Source of the DNA: Gammaproteobacteria bacterium
Lineage (GTDB): Bacteria; Pseudomonadota; Gammaproteobacteria; JAJDYQ01
Direction of reading: 5' to 3'
Length of the DNA: 38,118 bases
NCBI GenBank assembly: GCA_028289815.1
Contig: JAPYNQ010000079.1
Coordinates: 1-38,118, forward strand
The notes below the pieces were generated by a model. It was not told the DNA's origin. It worked only from the letters and a program-made list of their open reading frames with translations, and made no database searches. The translations under genes and the position numbers were made by a program. Shown here piece after piece: positions 17,346 through 25,508 of the stretch (position 1 is its first letter; each line of letters starts with the position of its first letter).

Positions 17346-19433
17346 ATGACTGACTTATCCATTTACCGCAATATCGGTATTTTCGCCCATGTGGATGCCG
17401 GCAAAACGACGACTACCGAGCGTATCCTTAAATTGACCGGGAAAATTCATCAGATCGGCGAGGTACATGATGGCGCTGCTACTACTGATTTTATGGAGCA
17501 GGAGCAAGAGCGCGGTATTACAATTCAGTCTGCTGCAACCTCCTGCATGTGGAATAAACATCGCCTGAATATCATTGATACTCCGGGGCATGTGGATTTC
17601 ACGATAGAGGTCTATCGTTCATTGAAGGTACTTGACGGTGGAATCGGAGTATTCTGCGGTTCCGGTGGTGTGGAACCCCAGTCAGAGACCAACTGGCGCT
17701 ATGCCAATGAATCTGAGGTTGCCCGTATTGTCTTCGTGAACAAGCTCGACCGTATAGGTGCGGATTTCTATCGTGTAGTCAGCCAGATTAAAGATGTGCT
17801 TGGTGCCAATCCCCTGGTGATGGCACTGCCTGTCGGCATTGAGGATCAGTTCACTGGTGCTGTTGACCTGTTGACCCGTAAGGCATGGGTCTGGGATGAC
17901 TCCGGTGACCCGATGAATTACGATATCGTTGAACCACCGGTGGACATGGCGGACAGGATTGAGCAGTATCGCGAGAAAATCATCGAAGCTGCCGTTGAGC
18001 GGGATGATGGTATCATGGAGGCTTACCTTGAAGGTAGCGAACCTGATATACCGACCATCCGTAAGCTGATTCGCAAAGGAACCATCGCATTGGATTTTTT
18101 CCCGACTTATTGTGGTTCCGCATTTAAAAACAAGGGTGTTCAACTCGTGTTGGACGCGGTTGTTGACTATCTGCCGAACCCGACTGAGGTCAAGCCCCAA
18201 CCGGAAGTTGATCTGGAGGGTAACGAGACCGGCACAATAGCAATTGTTGATCCTGATCGGTCACTGCGCGCCTTGGCGTTTAAAATTATGGACGACCGCT
18301 TCGGAGCCCTGACCTTTGTCCGCATCTACTCCGGCAGGATCAGCAAAGGCGACACCGTTTTGAATACCTTTACTGGTAAAACCGAGCGTATCGGTCGCAT
18401 GGTGGAGATGCATGCCAATTCCCGTGAGGAGCTGGAATCCGCTCAGGCCGGTGACATTATTGCAGTTGTCGGTATGAAGAATGTACAAACCGGTCATACC
18501 CTTTGTGACCCCAATAATCCGGCTACTTTAGAATCCATGGTATTCCCTGATCCGGTTATTTCTATCTCTGTTACCCCCAAAGATAAGGCATCTGTTGAGA
18601 AGATGGGTATTGCCATCAACAAAATGGTTAAGGAAGACCCCTCGTTTTATGTCGAGACCGATGAGGAAAGTGGTGAGACCATCCTCAAGGGTATGGGTGA
18701 GCTGCATCTTGATGTCAAGGTGGACATCCTCATGCGTACCTATGGTGTAGAGGTAGAAGTGGGTAAGCCTCAAGTGGCCTATCGTGAGACTATTACACAG
18801 CGTGTCGAAGACAGCTACACTCACAAGAAACAGACTGGCGGTGCCGGCCAATTTGGTAGAGTTGATTATATTGTTGAACCAGGTGAGGCAAACAGCGGTT
18901 TTCAGTTTGAATCTATAGTTACCGGAGGTAACGTGCCTCGCGAGTTTTGGCCGGCGATTGAGAAGGGTTTTCGCTCCAGCATGGAAAAAGGTACGTTGGC
19001 TGGCTATCCGCTACTGGATGTTAAAATCACCTTGGCTGACGGCGCATTCCATCCGGTTGATTCCTCTGCGGTAGCCTTTGAAATTGCGGCAAGAAATGCT
19101 TACCGTCTTACCATTCCAAAGGCTGCGCCTCAGCTGATGGAACCCGTTATGAAAGTTGATGTGTTTGTTCACGAAGATTATGTCGGCGATGTTATCGGCG
19201 ACCTGAACCGTCGTCGTGGTATCATCCGCTCTCAAGAGTCGGGTACAACAAGTGTCCGTGTGCAGGCTGATGTCCCTTTAAGCGAGATGTTCGGCTACAT
19301 CGGCGACCTGCGTACCATGACTTCTGGTCGTGGTCAGTTTTCCATGGAGTTTTCCCACTATGCGGCTTGTCCGAAAAATATTGCGGATGAGGTCATCAAG
19401 GAGACTCGGGAGCGTGGAGCTGCAAAGGCCTAG
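17346..19433 (+). CDS. fusA: Elongation factor G, stand-alone second-copy type
   Basis: A 695-residue translational GTPase. G1 AHVDAGKT is at 14-21, G2 lies in [11 protein letters not shown]3 is DTPGHVDF and G4 [10 protein letters not shown]. The later domains are complete ([11 protein letters not shown], then [17 protein letters not shown] and the C-terminal [17 protein letters not shown]). EF-G moves tRNAs and mRNA on the ribosome and helps recycling. It is not in a str operon (no rpsL, rpsG or tuf beside it), as for the second EF-G of many gammaproteobacteria such as Pseudomonas. Its motif details also resemble that second type. The ATG at 17346 opens the conserved N-terminus; upstream in-frame codons cross the terminator and are rejected. 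Confidence 0.93.
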   Translation: MTDLSIYRNIGIFAHVDAGKTTTTERILKLTGKIHQIGEVHDGAATTDFMEQEQERGITIQSAATSCMWNKHRLNIIDTPGHVDFTIEVYRSLKVLDGGIGVFCGSGGVEPQSETNWRYANESEVARIVFVNKLDRIGADFYRVVSQIKDVLGANPLVMALPVGIEDQFTGAVDLLTRKAWVWDDSGDPMNYDIVEPPVDMADRIEQYREKIIEAAVERDDGIMEAYLEGSEPDIPTIRKLIRKGTIALDFFPTYCGSAFKNKGVQLVLDAVVDYLPNPTEVKPQPEVDLEGNETGTIAIVDPDRSLRALAFKIMDDRFGALTFVRIYSGRISKGDTVLNTFTGKTERIGRMVEMHANSREELESAQAGDIIAVVGMKNVQTGHTLCDPNNPATLESMVFPDPVISISVTPKDKASVEKMGIAINKMVKEDPSFYVETDEESGETILKGMGELHLDVKVDILMRTYGVEVEVGKPQVAYRETITQRVEDSYTHKKQTGGAGQFGRVDYIVEPGEANSGFQFESIVTGGNVPREFWPAIEKGFRSSMEKGTLAGYPLLDVKITLADGAFHPVDSSAVAFEIAARNAYRLTIPKAAPQLMEPVMKVDVFVHEDYVGDVIGDLNRRRGIIRSQESGTTSVRVQADVPLSEMFGYIGDLRTMTSGRGQFSMEFSHYAACPKNIADEVIKETRERGAAKA

Positions 19434-19520
19434 GGCCGATTCTTTCTGAACATACGCAAGGGAACCCAAGGTTTGGGTAAAGGCTGATCAATGCGGCAGA
19501 GGTGAAGTCCGTCATGGTAA

Positions 19521-19539
19521 TGTCAAAAATTTTTTGACA
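19521..19539. repeat. Perfect 9-bp inverted repeat, possible operator
   Basis: TGTCAAAAA-T-TTTTTGACA lies in the 258-bp gap between the convergent EF-G gene and the DUF1641 gene. It could form an A/T-rich hairpin ending transcripts from either side, but is also shaped like a dimeric protein-binding site. A weaker hairpin without a T-run (ACCCAA-GGT-TTGGGT) is at 19464-19478. Confidence 0.45.
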
Positions 19540-19631
19540 CTACCGATATCAGTGATCTGCCATGTTTTTAGCGCAGCAGAGAAATCCGGTAGAGGAAACG
19601 GAAGATGCACGCTTGTAAAGCGCAACATTTC

Positions 19632-19650
19632 AAAGATGAGAGCATCTTTT
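19632..19650. terminator. Short A/T-flanked hairpin downstream of the thiocyanate cluster
   Basis: AAAGATG-AGAG-CATCTTTT forms a 7-bp stem with A and T flanks. It sits about 40 bases past the stop of the last gene of the thiocyanate cluster (19692, minus) and 200 bases past the EF-G stop, so it may act on both. The T-run is short, making this a modest candidate. Confidence 0.45.
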
Positions 19651-19691
19651 AGCTCAACTTGTTGTGAGGCAACTCTAACAGAGAAACAGGC

Positions 19692-20135
19692 CTAATCCCG
19701 CTTAAGACCTTTTTCGCCGCCAACATGATGAAGTTCCCGCAAGCCTTCACCCCAATATTTGCCGATAATGGATATGGCACGTAAGCCTTCCTGTGTATTT
19801 GGATCGGAAATCAGTTTAATCATGTTCCTGATACCTCCGTTGGGGGGTGGTGCTATTGCAATATCGCGGGTTATCCCGTGAATGGAATTTGCTAGGCTCA
19901 CCAGATGACATTGAACGTCGGGATGATCCAGCATTCTGAGTAGTCGCATCAGGCCTTCATTGCGTGTCAGTCGATCCAGCAGCGTTATACCCTCACTGAT
20001 TGCCCCTGCCATGCGGGCAACCATATCATCTGTCAGCGCATCTTGGGCCGCAGCAAATATTGATGCCAGTTCCGCAATTCGTTGTAGATCTTTTTCATTG
20101 ATGCCTGTGCTGGGTGTTTCCGACGAGGTAACCAT
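19692..20135 (-). CDS. DUF1641 family protein, partner of the SQR-like flavoprotein
   Basis: A 147-residue helical protein without signal or membrane segment. The DUF1641 signature is seen at the C-terminal half: LMRLLRMLDHPDVQ, then NGGIRNMIKLISDPNTQEGLRAI and YWGEGLREL. DUF1641 genes are commonly found beside sulfide:quinone-oxidoreductase-like or formate-dehydrogenase genes; the molecular role is not established. Here it follows the flavoprotein gene by 15 bp and is the last gene of the cluster, so a role with that enzyme is inferred. Confidence 0.8.
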   Translation of the reverse strand: MVTSSETPSTGINEKDLQRIAELASIFAAAQDALTDDMVARMAGAISEGITLLDRLTRNEGLMRLLRMLDHPDVQCHLVSLANSIHGITRDIAIAPPPNGGIRNMIKLISDPNTQEGLRAISIIGKYWGEGLRELHHVGGEKGLKRD

Positions 20136-20150
20136 AGCCCTTTGAATCCC

Positions 20151-21287
20151 TTATAGCAGTCCGCGGACACTGGTCCAGTACATTTTGTTATAGGACATTT
20201 TGAACCAGTGCATTGACTTGTTGGCATCTTTCAGATCTGGAGGATGATCGTAGTTAAACATGGCATATGTAGCCCGATCATGGCCAGCTTCAATAAAGCA
20301 ATATACTTTGCCATTGTACTCGGTGACCGGTGTACCGATCTTAACGATGGAAGCGATATTTTCAGCTACTACTTCGGCTTCAAAGTGAGCGGCCGAACCG
20401 GTTTTGCTCACAGGCAGATTTGTTGTGTCGCCCACCACATAGACATTATCATAACCTTCCATAGTTAGTTTATGGCGGTCGGTAGGTATCCAGCCATCAG
20501 TACCTAGGCCATTATCCTCCACCACACTCATCCCGTGATGTTCCGGGATGGAAATCAACAAGTCATATTTATATTCCGATCCCTCCATGCTTTTCATTAC
20601 CCTGCTTTCAATATCGACTTCTTCAATGTTGAACAGGGTTTCATATTCGACGCCCATGCGATCAAATTCGGGTTGTGCCCAGTTGGCGACATTTTCAATG
20701 CTGTGTATACGATTAATAGGGTAGTGATATTTGATATTTACCTTGTCGCGGATGCCGCGGTCCTTGAAAAAATCGTGCAATGAAAATACTACTTCAACTG
20801 GAGCTATTGGGCATTTATGTGGTACGCCGACCACAATACCAACATTACCGCCTTCAAATTTGCGCAGCGCCTGATACATTTTGATAGCTCCTTCCTCTGT
20901 ATAGAAGGTCTCTGCGCCTTCATCAAGGCCCGGTATCTTTTGGGGCATAATCCGGGAACCGGTTGCAATTACCATGATGTCATAATCATGTACTTTCCCA
21001 CTTCGGGTTATGACACGATTATTATCCAGTTCGAAGCCTTCCACCGAATCAACATGGAAATCAATATTGGATTCCAGCAGGCTGGCTTCATCCCGATATA
21101 GTTCATCAGGCATCATCTGACCAAAGGCGACATAAAATAGTCCGGGCTGATACATATGACGATCAGACGCCGACAGTAGCGTGATCCTGGCTTTGTGATC
21201 ACGTGTCTCCCGCACCAAGCGACGGGCAACATTGTTGGCGACAATGGTGCCGCCTGTACCGCCACCAACGATTAATATCTTCATCAT
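20151..21287 (-). CDS. Sulfide:quinone oxidoreductase-like FAD protein
   Basis: A 378-residue two-dinucleotide-fold flavoprotein. The FAD loop GGGTGGT is at 8-14, IATGSR is near 108, and the second FAD contact VYVVGDTTNLP is at 282-292. Two cysteines, C159 (in HKCPIAPVE) and C330 (in GKVYCFIEAG), sit where SQR enzymes carry their redox cysteines. The C-terminus is amphipathic and rich in W, Y and M, like the membrane anchor of SQR. It would pass electrons from sulfide or a persulfide to the quinone pool, delivering sulfane sulfur. It lies between tusA (22 bp) and DUF1641 (15 bp). AGGA fits the second of two tandem ATGs slightly better. A persulfide-processing rather than a classical SQR role is possible. 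Confidence 0.82.
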   Translation of the reverse strand: MMKILIVGGGTGGTIVANNVARRLVRETRDHKARITLLSASDRHMYQPGLFYVAFGQMMPDELYRDEASLLESNIDFHVDSVEGFELDNNRVITRSGKVHDYDIMVIATGSRIMPQKIPGLDEGAETFYTEEGAIKMYQALRKFEGGNVGIVVGVPHKCPIAPVEVVFSLHDFFKDRGIRDKVNIKYHYPINRIHSIENVANWAQPEFDRMGVEYETLFNIEEVDIESRVMKSMEGSEYKYDLLISIPEHHGMSVVEDNGLGTDGWIPTDRHKLTMEGYDNVYVVGDTTNLPVSKTGSAAHFEAEVVAENIASIVKIGTPVTEYNGKVYCFIEAGHDRATYAMFNYDHPPDLKDANKSMHWFKMSYNKMYWTSVRGLL

Positions 21288-21309
21288 ATTTTCCTGGAAA
21301 CCAATGGCA

Positions 21310-21540
21310 TTACTTCATTTTCTTTACCTGGATATGCCAAACGTCATTGACCTGTTCACTGCTGATCAATTCATGTCCTATCTTGTTAACCCACTCCGGT
21401 ACATCAACTGCCGTGCCATTGTCAGTTGACAACAATTCCAGTGTTTCACCAACTTTGGCCTGTTTCATGTAAGTAATAAGCTCCATCAACGGGCCCGGGC
21501 AATAGGTGTTACATGCGTCAATCACTTTTACATCGCTCAT
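21310..21540 (-). CDS. tusA: TusA-family sulfur carrier protein
   Basis: A 76-residue protein with the TusA fold pattern. The sulfur-binding CPGP motif is at 14-17, with C14 the expected persulfide site and a second cysteine at C10. The TDNGTAVDVPEW block follows. TusA proteins carry sulfane sulfur between enzymes. In sulfur oxidisers they work with DsrE-type proteins, which is exactly the upstream neighbour here (34 bp). Its partner in this cell may be the SQR-like enzyme or an Hdr/Dsr system elsewhere in the genome. Confidence 0.9.
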   Translation of the reverse strand: MSDVKVIDACNTYCPGPLMELITYMKQAKVGETLELLSTDNGTAVDVPEWVNKIGHELISSEQVNDVWHIQVKKMK

Positions 21541-21574
21541 TAGCCTTACACTCCTAATTTATTCCTAGTTATCC

Positions 21575-21964
21575 TTAAAAGGTAATAATCGTTCCACCTT
21601 CCGCGTCACTTAAAAATTTTGTCAATCCGGTAGGTGGACCCAGCTCATCATCCAACTCACTCTCACTAATTTCAAGCAGATCCATCGCCATTGAGCAGGG
21701 TAGTAGCTTAGCATTACCTAGCTCAACGGCCTGTTGAAATAACTGTTTAAAGGGCGGGACGCCTTTCGTTGTCAGCAGGTTACCAAAATCGCCCTCTGCG
21801 GGTGCCTTATTACTATGCCCCTTGACAAAATGCTCCAGGGCATTCATGGAAAAGAATACGGTAACGCTATCACCACTGGCGACACCAACGGATGCCACCA
21901 TGGCCGCCATTTGTAGTTTTTCATGGGTCCCTGCCGAGCAGATAATATATTTTCTGTCTGTCAC
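21575..21964 (-). CDS. DsrE-family sulfurtransferase
   Basis: A 129-residue cytoplasmic DsrE/F-fold protein. The N-terminal YIICSAGTHEKLQMAAM block and the LLPCSMAMDLL block contain C9 and C90; C90 matches the conserved sulfur-accepting cysteine of DsrE2-type proteins. The membrane helices of some DsrE2 proteins are absent. It likely exchanges sulfur with the TusA encoded next. The start is GTG (21962-21964), since no ATG fits the conserved N-terminus. It follows cbtB by about 48 bp. Confidence 0.87.
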   Translation of the reverse strand: MTDRKYIICSAGTHEKLQMAAMVASVGVASGDSVTVFFSMNALEHFVKGHSNKAPAEGDFGNLLTTKGVPPFKQLFQQAVELGNAKLLPCSMAMDLLEISESELDDELGPPTGLTKFLSDAEGGTIITF

Positions 21965-22012
21965 TTCTATCTCAGTCTGTATAAAAATATTTTCAGAAAA
22001 AGATGGCCGTGA

Positions 22013-22204
22013 CTAATGGCAGGGAAATCCCTGCGAGTGACGCGCATCATGGGTCGCATTATGTACTGCTGCGATATTCACGAAGCCTGTGCCATATAAA
22101 ATGACACTACCCAGCAATATCACACCAATGATCTGTACGGTCTTTGGCAGACTCCAGGTTGTCTGCAAAGATTCTTGGTTTAAGGTTGTGGTTTGTTCTT
22201 TCAT
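22013..22204 (-). CDS. cbtB: Cobalt transporter subunit CbtB (intact copy)
   Basis: A 63-residue protein with one membrane helix (about residues 23-45) and the metal-binding C-terminus HNATHDARHSQGFPCH, which defines CbtB. CbtAB systems are predicted cobalt importers, often under cobalamin control; here the need is probably the cobalt centre of thiocyanate hydrolase. AAGGAG is 8 bases from the ATG at 22204 but only 2 from the ATG at 22210, so the shorter form is preferred. The gene lies behind cbtA, opposite to the usual cbtB-cbtA order. A damaged second copy occupies the usual place at 23055-23254. Confidence 0.9.
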   Translation of the reverse strand: MKEQTTTLNQESLQTTWSLPKTVQIIGVILLGSVILYGTGFVNIAAVHNATHDARHSQGFPCH

Positions 22205-22236
22205 AATCATCTCTCCTTATCGTTTAATATCATCGC

Positions 22237-23031
22237 CTAAGCGGAGTAACCAGGCTTAGTATCTGTATCGGATAATCCAGCCTGTTTCATTGAAGTAATC
22301 ATGCGCTGTACTGCCCACGCAGAAGTTAAACCCAATGCCAGCCACAAGGCGACATTGGCGATTGCGGCAGCACCGATAAACTGTTGTGCCAATTGTTCAA
22401 GTGAAGCCGATACGTCGGGCGTCTGGTCTGGAAACATGGCACCAGCCGGGTGCGGTGCGCCGATAATATGCGGAACGACCAACAGCGCCGGGGCCATCCA
22501 GCGCCATGGGGATGGGGCAAGTGCCAAGCCTGTTAAGCCGCCGGCTGTACAGAGCACGGCAAATAACCACCAGATCTGCCGGTGTTCCAAGGGGGCTGCG
22601 GCCTGCAGCGGGATTTCCGGCGGTAAACCGATGGCGGGTGCCAGCCAGAATACGGCGTATCCTGTAGCACCCCATAGCAAACCTTGTTTCCAGCCAAATT
22701 TCAGGTTTCGGCCCCAAGACGTACCGCGAGTTGTTATCATCACCGCCATAAGTATTAGTGCGAAACCGATTGCTGTCAGCATGTTTGCTATTGCTGTAAA
22801 GGCCGTTCTTTGCATACCGTCGGTCGGGGCCCATCCGTCTTCTTCCGTTGCATGGTGACCATGAGCATGCAGTGCGGGAATCATGGTTTCTTCAGCTTCA
22901 GCAGCGGCACCTTCGTATTGTTCCGCTGCCAGTATTATTGGTATAACCTGAAATGTCTGAACAATCGTCAGCACTGCTCCGGATAGTATGCCAACCAGTA
23001 GTGCGTAAAATACAATTTGTCTAAATAACAT
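22237..23031 (-). CDS. cbtA: Cobalt transporter subunit CbtA
   Basis: A 264-residue membrane protein with about five to six hydrophobic segments. Residues 5-33 form the first helix. A histidine-rich loop with H55, H57, H59 and H60 follows, then WAPTDGMQRTAFTAIANML, as in CbtA. Later blocks GATGYAVFWLAPAIGLPPE and HIIGAPHP fit the family as I recall it. It should bring cobalt across the inner membrane with CbtB. It is flanked on both sides by cbtB copies and lies inside the thiocyanate cluster. Confidence 0.9.
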   Translation of the reverse strand: MLFRQIVFYALLVGILSGAVLTIVQTFQVIPIILAAEQYEGAAAEAEETMIPALHAHGHHATEEDGWAPTDGMQRTAFTAIANMLTAIGFALILMAVMITTRGTSWGRNLKFGWKQGLLWGATGYAVFWLAPAIGLPPEIPLQAAAPLEHRQIWWLFAVLCTAGGLTGLALAPSPWRWMAPALLVVPHIIGAPHPAGAMFPDQTPDVSASLEQLAQQFIGAAAIANVALWLALGLTSAWAVQRMITSMKQAGLSDTDTKPGYSA

Positions 23032-23054
23032 TTTGTAATTCTCCTGCTGTTATT

Positions 23055-23254
23055 TCAGTGACAGGGAAACCCCTGCGAGTGACGCGCATCATGCGTCGCA
23101 TTATGTACCGCTGCGATATTCACGAAGCCTGCACCGTATAAAATGACTGTTCCCAACAATAGTGCCTAACAATCTGCACTGCCCTTGGTAGGGCTGGGGC
23201 TATTGAAGGGCTGTTAATGTCTTTATCGTTTACAGATGTTGTCTGGTTTGTCAT
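23055..23254 (-). pseudogene. cbtB: Second cbtB copy, frameshifted
   Basis: Starting at ATG 23252-23254, the frame reads MTNQTTSVN...LPRAVQIV, then shifts and stops early. One base later in frame the sequence resumes as LLLGTVILYGAGFVNIAAV and ends with HNATHDARHSQGFPCH before the TGA at 23055-23057, identical in its last 16 residues to intact cbtB. Alignment with the intact copy shows one missing base just after the VQIV codons. The N-terminal part differs clearly between copies while the C-terminal 25 codons are almost the same in DNA. This is the ancestral position (cbtB before cbtA). A sequencing error is the main alternative. Confidence 0.88.
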
Positions 23255-23300
23255 GTTTTTCTCCGTAACTTGTCATACCGGGTTGTTTACTGTCCTGTTG

Positions 23301-24155
23301 CTATCTTTGATCTATGCCTCTATGCCAGCCGAATCGTTTAATCGCCAAGGCACAACTGCTATCAAGTATATATCCGATGATCCCGATCACAAGCACCATC
23401 GCGGTCAGGTGATCATAAGAAAGTGTCTCCCGAGCATCTGCAATAGAATAGCCCAGTCCTGATGTGACGCCGAGGAACTCGGCCGGAACCAGTACGATCC
23501 ACGCCACGCCCAATGCGGCACGGATACCGGTGAGGATGTCGAACAGGATCGCTGGTAAAATGATTTGTGTAAGCAAATGCCAAGGTTTAGCTCCCAGATT
23601 TTTTGCTACCTTGAACCATGCCGGATCAACTTTGGCCAGCCCGGCGGCAGTCGCAAATGCAACTGGCCAGACTGATGCTATTGCCAAGAGGAATATAATC
23701 GCTTGATTCCAGGTCACGAAAACGATAACCGCGATTGGTTCCCAAGATAACGGGCTAATCATACGCAGTAGTTGAAATGGTGAATTGCTAAGCTGGCGAA
23801 AAGTTCTGCTGACACCCAGTAAAATCCCAATCGGTATACCGCAGGCAATGGCAATGCCCAGACCAATGCTTAGTCGATAGCCGCTTGACTGGATCGCATT
23901 TTGGATTGTCTGTTCTTCCCAAAGGACAGGAAATGCCTTAAGTGTCTGTATCGGGCCAAAGTCTGCGAAATGGGTTGTCGCCGGATTTCTCTCAATCAGA
24001 TATCCACCGAGATACCACAGAGCAAACAGGATCAGTAACCCCGCAGCCCAGTTGAACAGGGTTTTGCTGAATGTCTTTAGCCTAGCAGAAGATCGTTTCT
24101 CTTCTATCTCAGCCAGAGTACCACCGGTTATCACATTGCTGTCGCCGTTGCTCAA
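23301..24155 (-). CDS. ABC transporter permease (SsuC/NrtB type), likely thiocyanate uptake
   Basis: A 284-residue inner-membrane permease of the nitrate/sulfonate/cyanate uptake family. It has about six membrane helices and the coupling-loop block (ATAAGLAKVDPAWFKVAKNLGA, then WHLLTQIILPA) that contacts the ATPase. The start is TTG at 24153-24155, sharing bases with the TGA of the binding-protein gene (TTGA overlap), so translation is coupled. With the preceding binding protein and ATPase it forms a complete importer. The substrate is inferred from context to be thiocyanate; cyanate or nitrate are related possibilities. Confidence 0.88.
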   Translation of the reverse strand: MSNGDSNVITGGTLAEIEEKRSSARLKTFSKTLFNWAAGLLILFALWYLGGYLIERNPATTHFADFGPIQTLKAFPVLWEEQTIQNAIQSSGYRLSIGLGIAIACGIPIGILLGVSRTFRQLSNSPFQLLRMISPLSWEPIAVIVFVTWNQAIIFLLAIASVWPVAFATAAGLAKVDPAWFKVAKNLGAKPWHLLTQIILPAILFDILTGIRAALGVAWIVLVPAEFLGVTSGLGYSIADARETLSYDHLTAMVLVIGIIGYILDSSCALAIKRFGWHRGIDQR

Positions 24156-25450
24156 AGCTGTACCACTTCTACACGATTGTAGGGATCATCACCCTTGGGT
24201 ACGCTTACGTCATTTCTCCATTTCGGATTTGCTTCAAGTGCTGTCTTGATGAAATCATAGTTCACCAGATCATTTGCCACATGCTCAGGTGTGAGATCTG
24301 CAAGGAATTTGTCGTCACCAGTAATCACTGTCTTTTTCAGATCATTTACCACCAGTTCTGTGGCGGAACGATAAGGCCATGCTTGGAAGTTGATGCGGTC
24401 CATACCCCACTCAGGATGTTTGATGGCTCTCGGATTGCTGTAGTAGGCTGGGTCATAAAACAGCATGGCACGCTCAACTATCTTTTTGGGGAACGGCAGG
24501 TATTTTTTGCCGTCCTTGGATAACAGCACGGCCATTTCCTGCCGATTTTCCGCCAAGGTAATCTGGGCTCTGACCACGGCATTATGGATACCCTGTGCCC
24601 AAGCCGCACGTTCAGGGTCCATGGTATTTTCTTCATGCATCACAACTACGCAGCAAGGATGGCCTTTCCATACGTCGCCGGTAAATCGTAGAACCTTACC
24701 GCGTGCCTTGATTTCTCCCAGCGCGTTAAAGGGTTCTGCTACGCAGTAGCCGTCAATCGTTCCGGCAGCCAGTGCGGGTGGCATGGATGGTGGCGGTAAC
24801 ACCAGGAAGTTGCATTCATCATCGGCCAGTTTCGCATCTTGGGGACGGATAACCGGCTTTATACCGGCATCTCTCAACAGACGCTGAGAGACTATATTGT
24901 GGATAGAGTACCAATAGGGCATGGCAAATTGCTTGCCGCCAAAGTCTGCTGGCGAGTTAATGCCGCTCTTCTCGCCTACGACGATCGCCGAACCATTGGT
25001 GTGGTCCCATGCGGTAATTTTTACCGGATAACTATTGTTATAACGCATCCAGATAGGAATCGGGATGAGCATATGCGTCAGGTTAAAGCGGTAGGATGAA
25101 AATGCTTCGACCAGAGCGGACCAGCCCCGAATCAAGGTCGGCTTGACAGAATCAATACCTTCGTCTTTCAGATATCCCAGTTCATGCGCGATCAACAACG
25201 CCGCAGAGTCGGTAATCGGGATATAGCCGATCTTGACCACCGGATCCCAAGTCTTTTGCTGTGCCCATGTTGGTTGAGGAAGACCGGCACCGAGTATGCC
25301 GCCTGCTGCCGCAGCACCAATTTTCAGGAAGTCACGCCGGTCCACTCCGGTTCCCAGTACTCCTTGGAACAGTGGATCATAATCAATGACAAGCTCCGGA
25401 TCGTTAATGCCGTCCCCGTGTTGCTTGTACATCTGTTTCATATCAGTCAT
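24152..25450 (-). CDS. ABC transporter substrate-binding protein, NrtA/CynA-like, Tat exported
   Basis: A 432-residue binding protein. After a 37-residue leader a twin-arginine signal (RRDFLKIG followed by an Ala/Gly-rich stretch) starts at R38; such long leaders are usual for NrtA-type proteins. The mature part opens with VKIGYIPITDSAALLIAHELG and contains MLIPIPIWMRYNN and GTIDGYCVAEPFN, as in NrtA/CmpA-like proteins that bind small anions. A strong GGAGGTAGGA ribosome site precedes the ATG. Thiocyanate is the probable ligand from its place behind scnBAC; this is inference. Confidence 0.9.
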   Translation of the reverse strand: MTDMKQMYKQHGDGINDPELVIDYDPLFQGVLGTGVDRRDFLKIGAAAAGGILGAGLPQPTWAQQKTWDPVVKIGYIPITDSAALLIAHELGYLKDEGIDSVKPTLIRGWSALVEAFSSYRFNLTHMLIPIPIWMRYNNSYPVKITAWDHTNGSAIVVGEKSGINSPADFGGKQFAMPYWYSIHNIVSQRLLRDAGIKPVIRPQDAKLADDECNFLVLPPPSMPPALAAGTIDGYCVAEPFNALGEIKARGKVLRFTGDVWKGHPCCVVVMHEENTMDPERAAWAQGIHNAVVRAQITLAENRQEMAVLLSKDGKKYLPFPKKIVERAMLFYDPAYYSNPRAIKHPEWGMDRINFQAWPYRSATELVVNDLKKTVITGDDKFLADLTPEHVANDLVNYDFIKTALEANPKWRNDVSVPKGDDPYNRVEVVQL

Positions 25451-25508
25451 TTTTTCCTACCTCCAGTAGTCAATTAAACCTGAATTACAATACTCCTACC
25501 CAAGTGTC

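Noticed and set aside
22301-22858. 185-codon plus ORF opposite cbtA
   Set aside because: Shadow of CbtA, which has the family helices and histidine loop.
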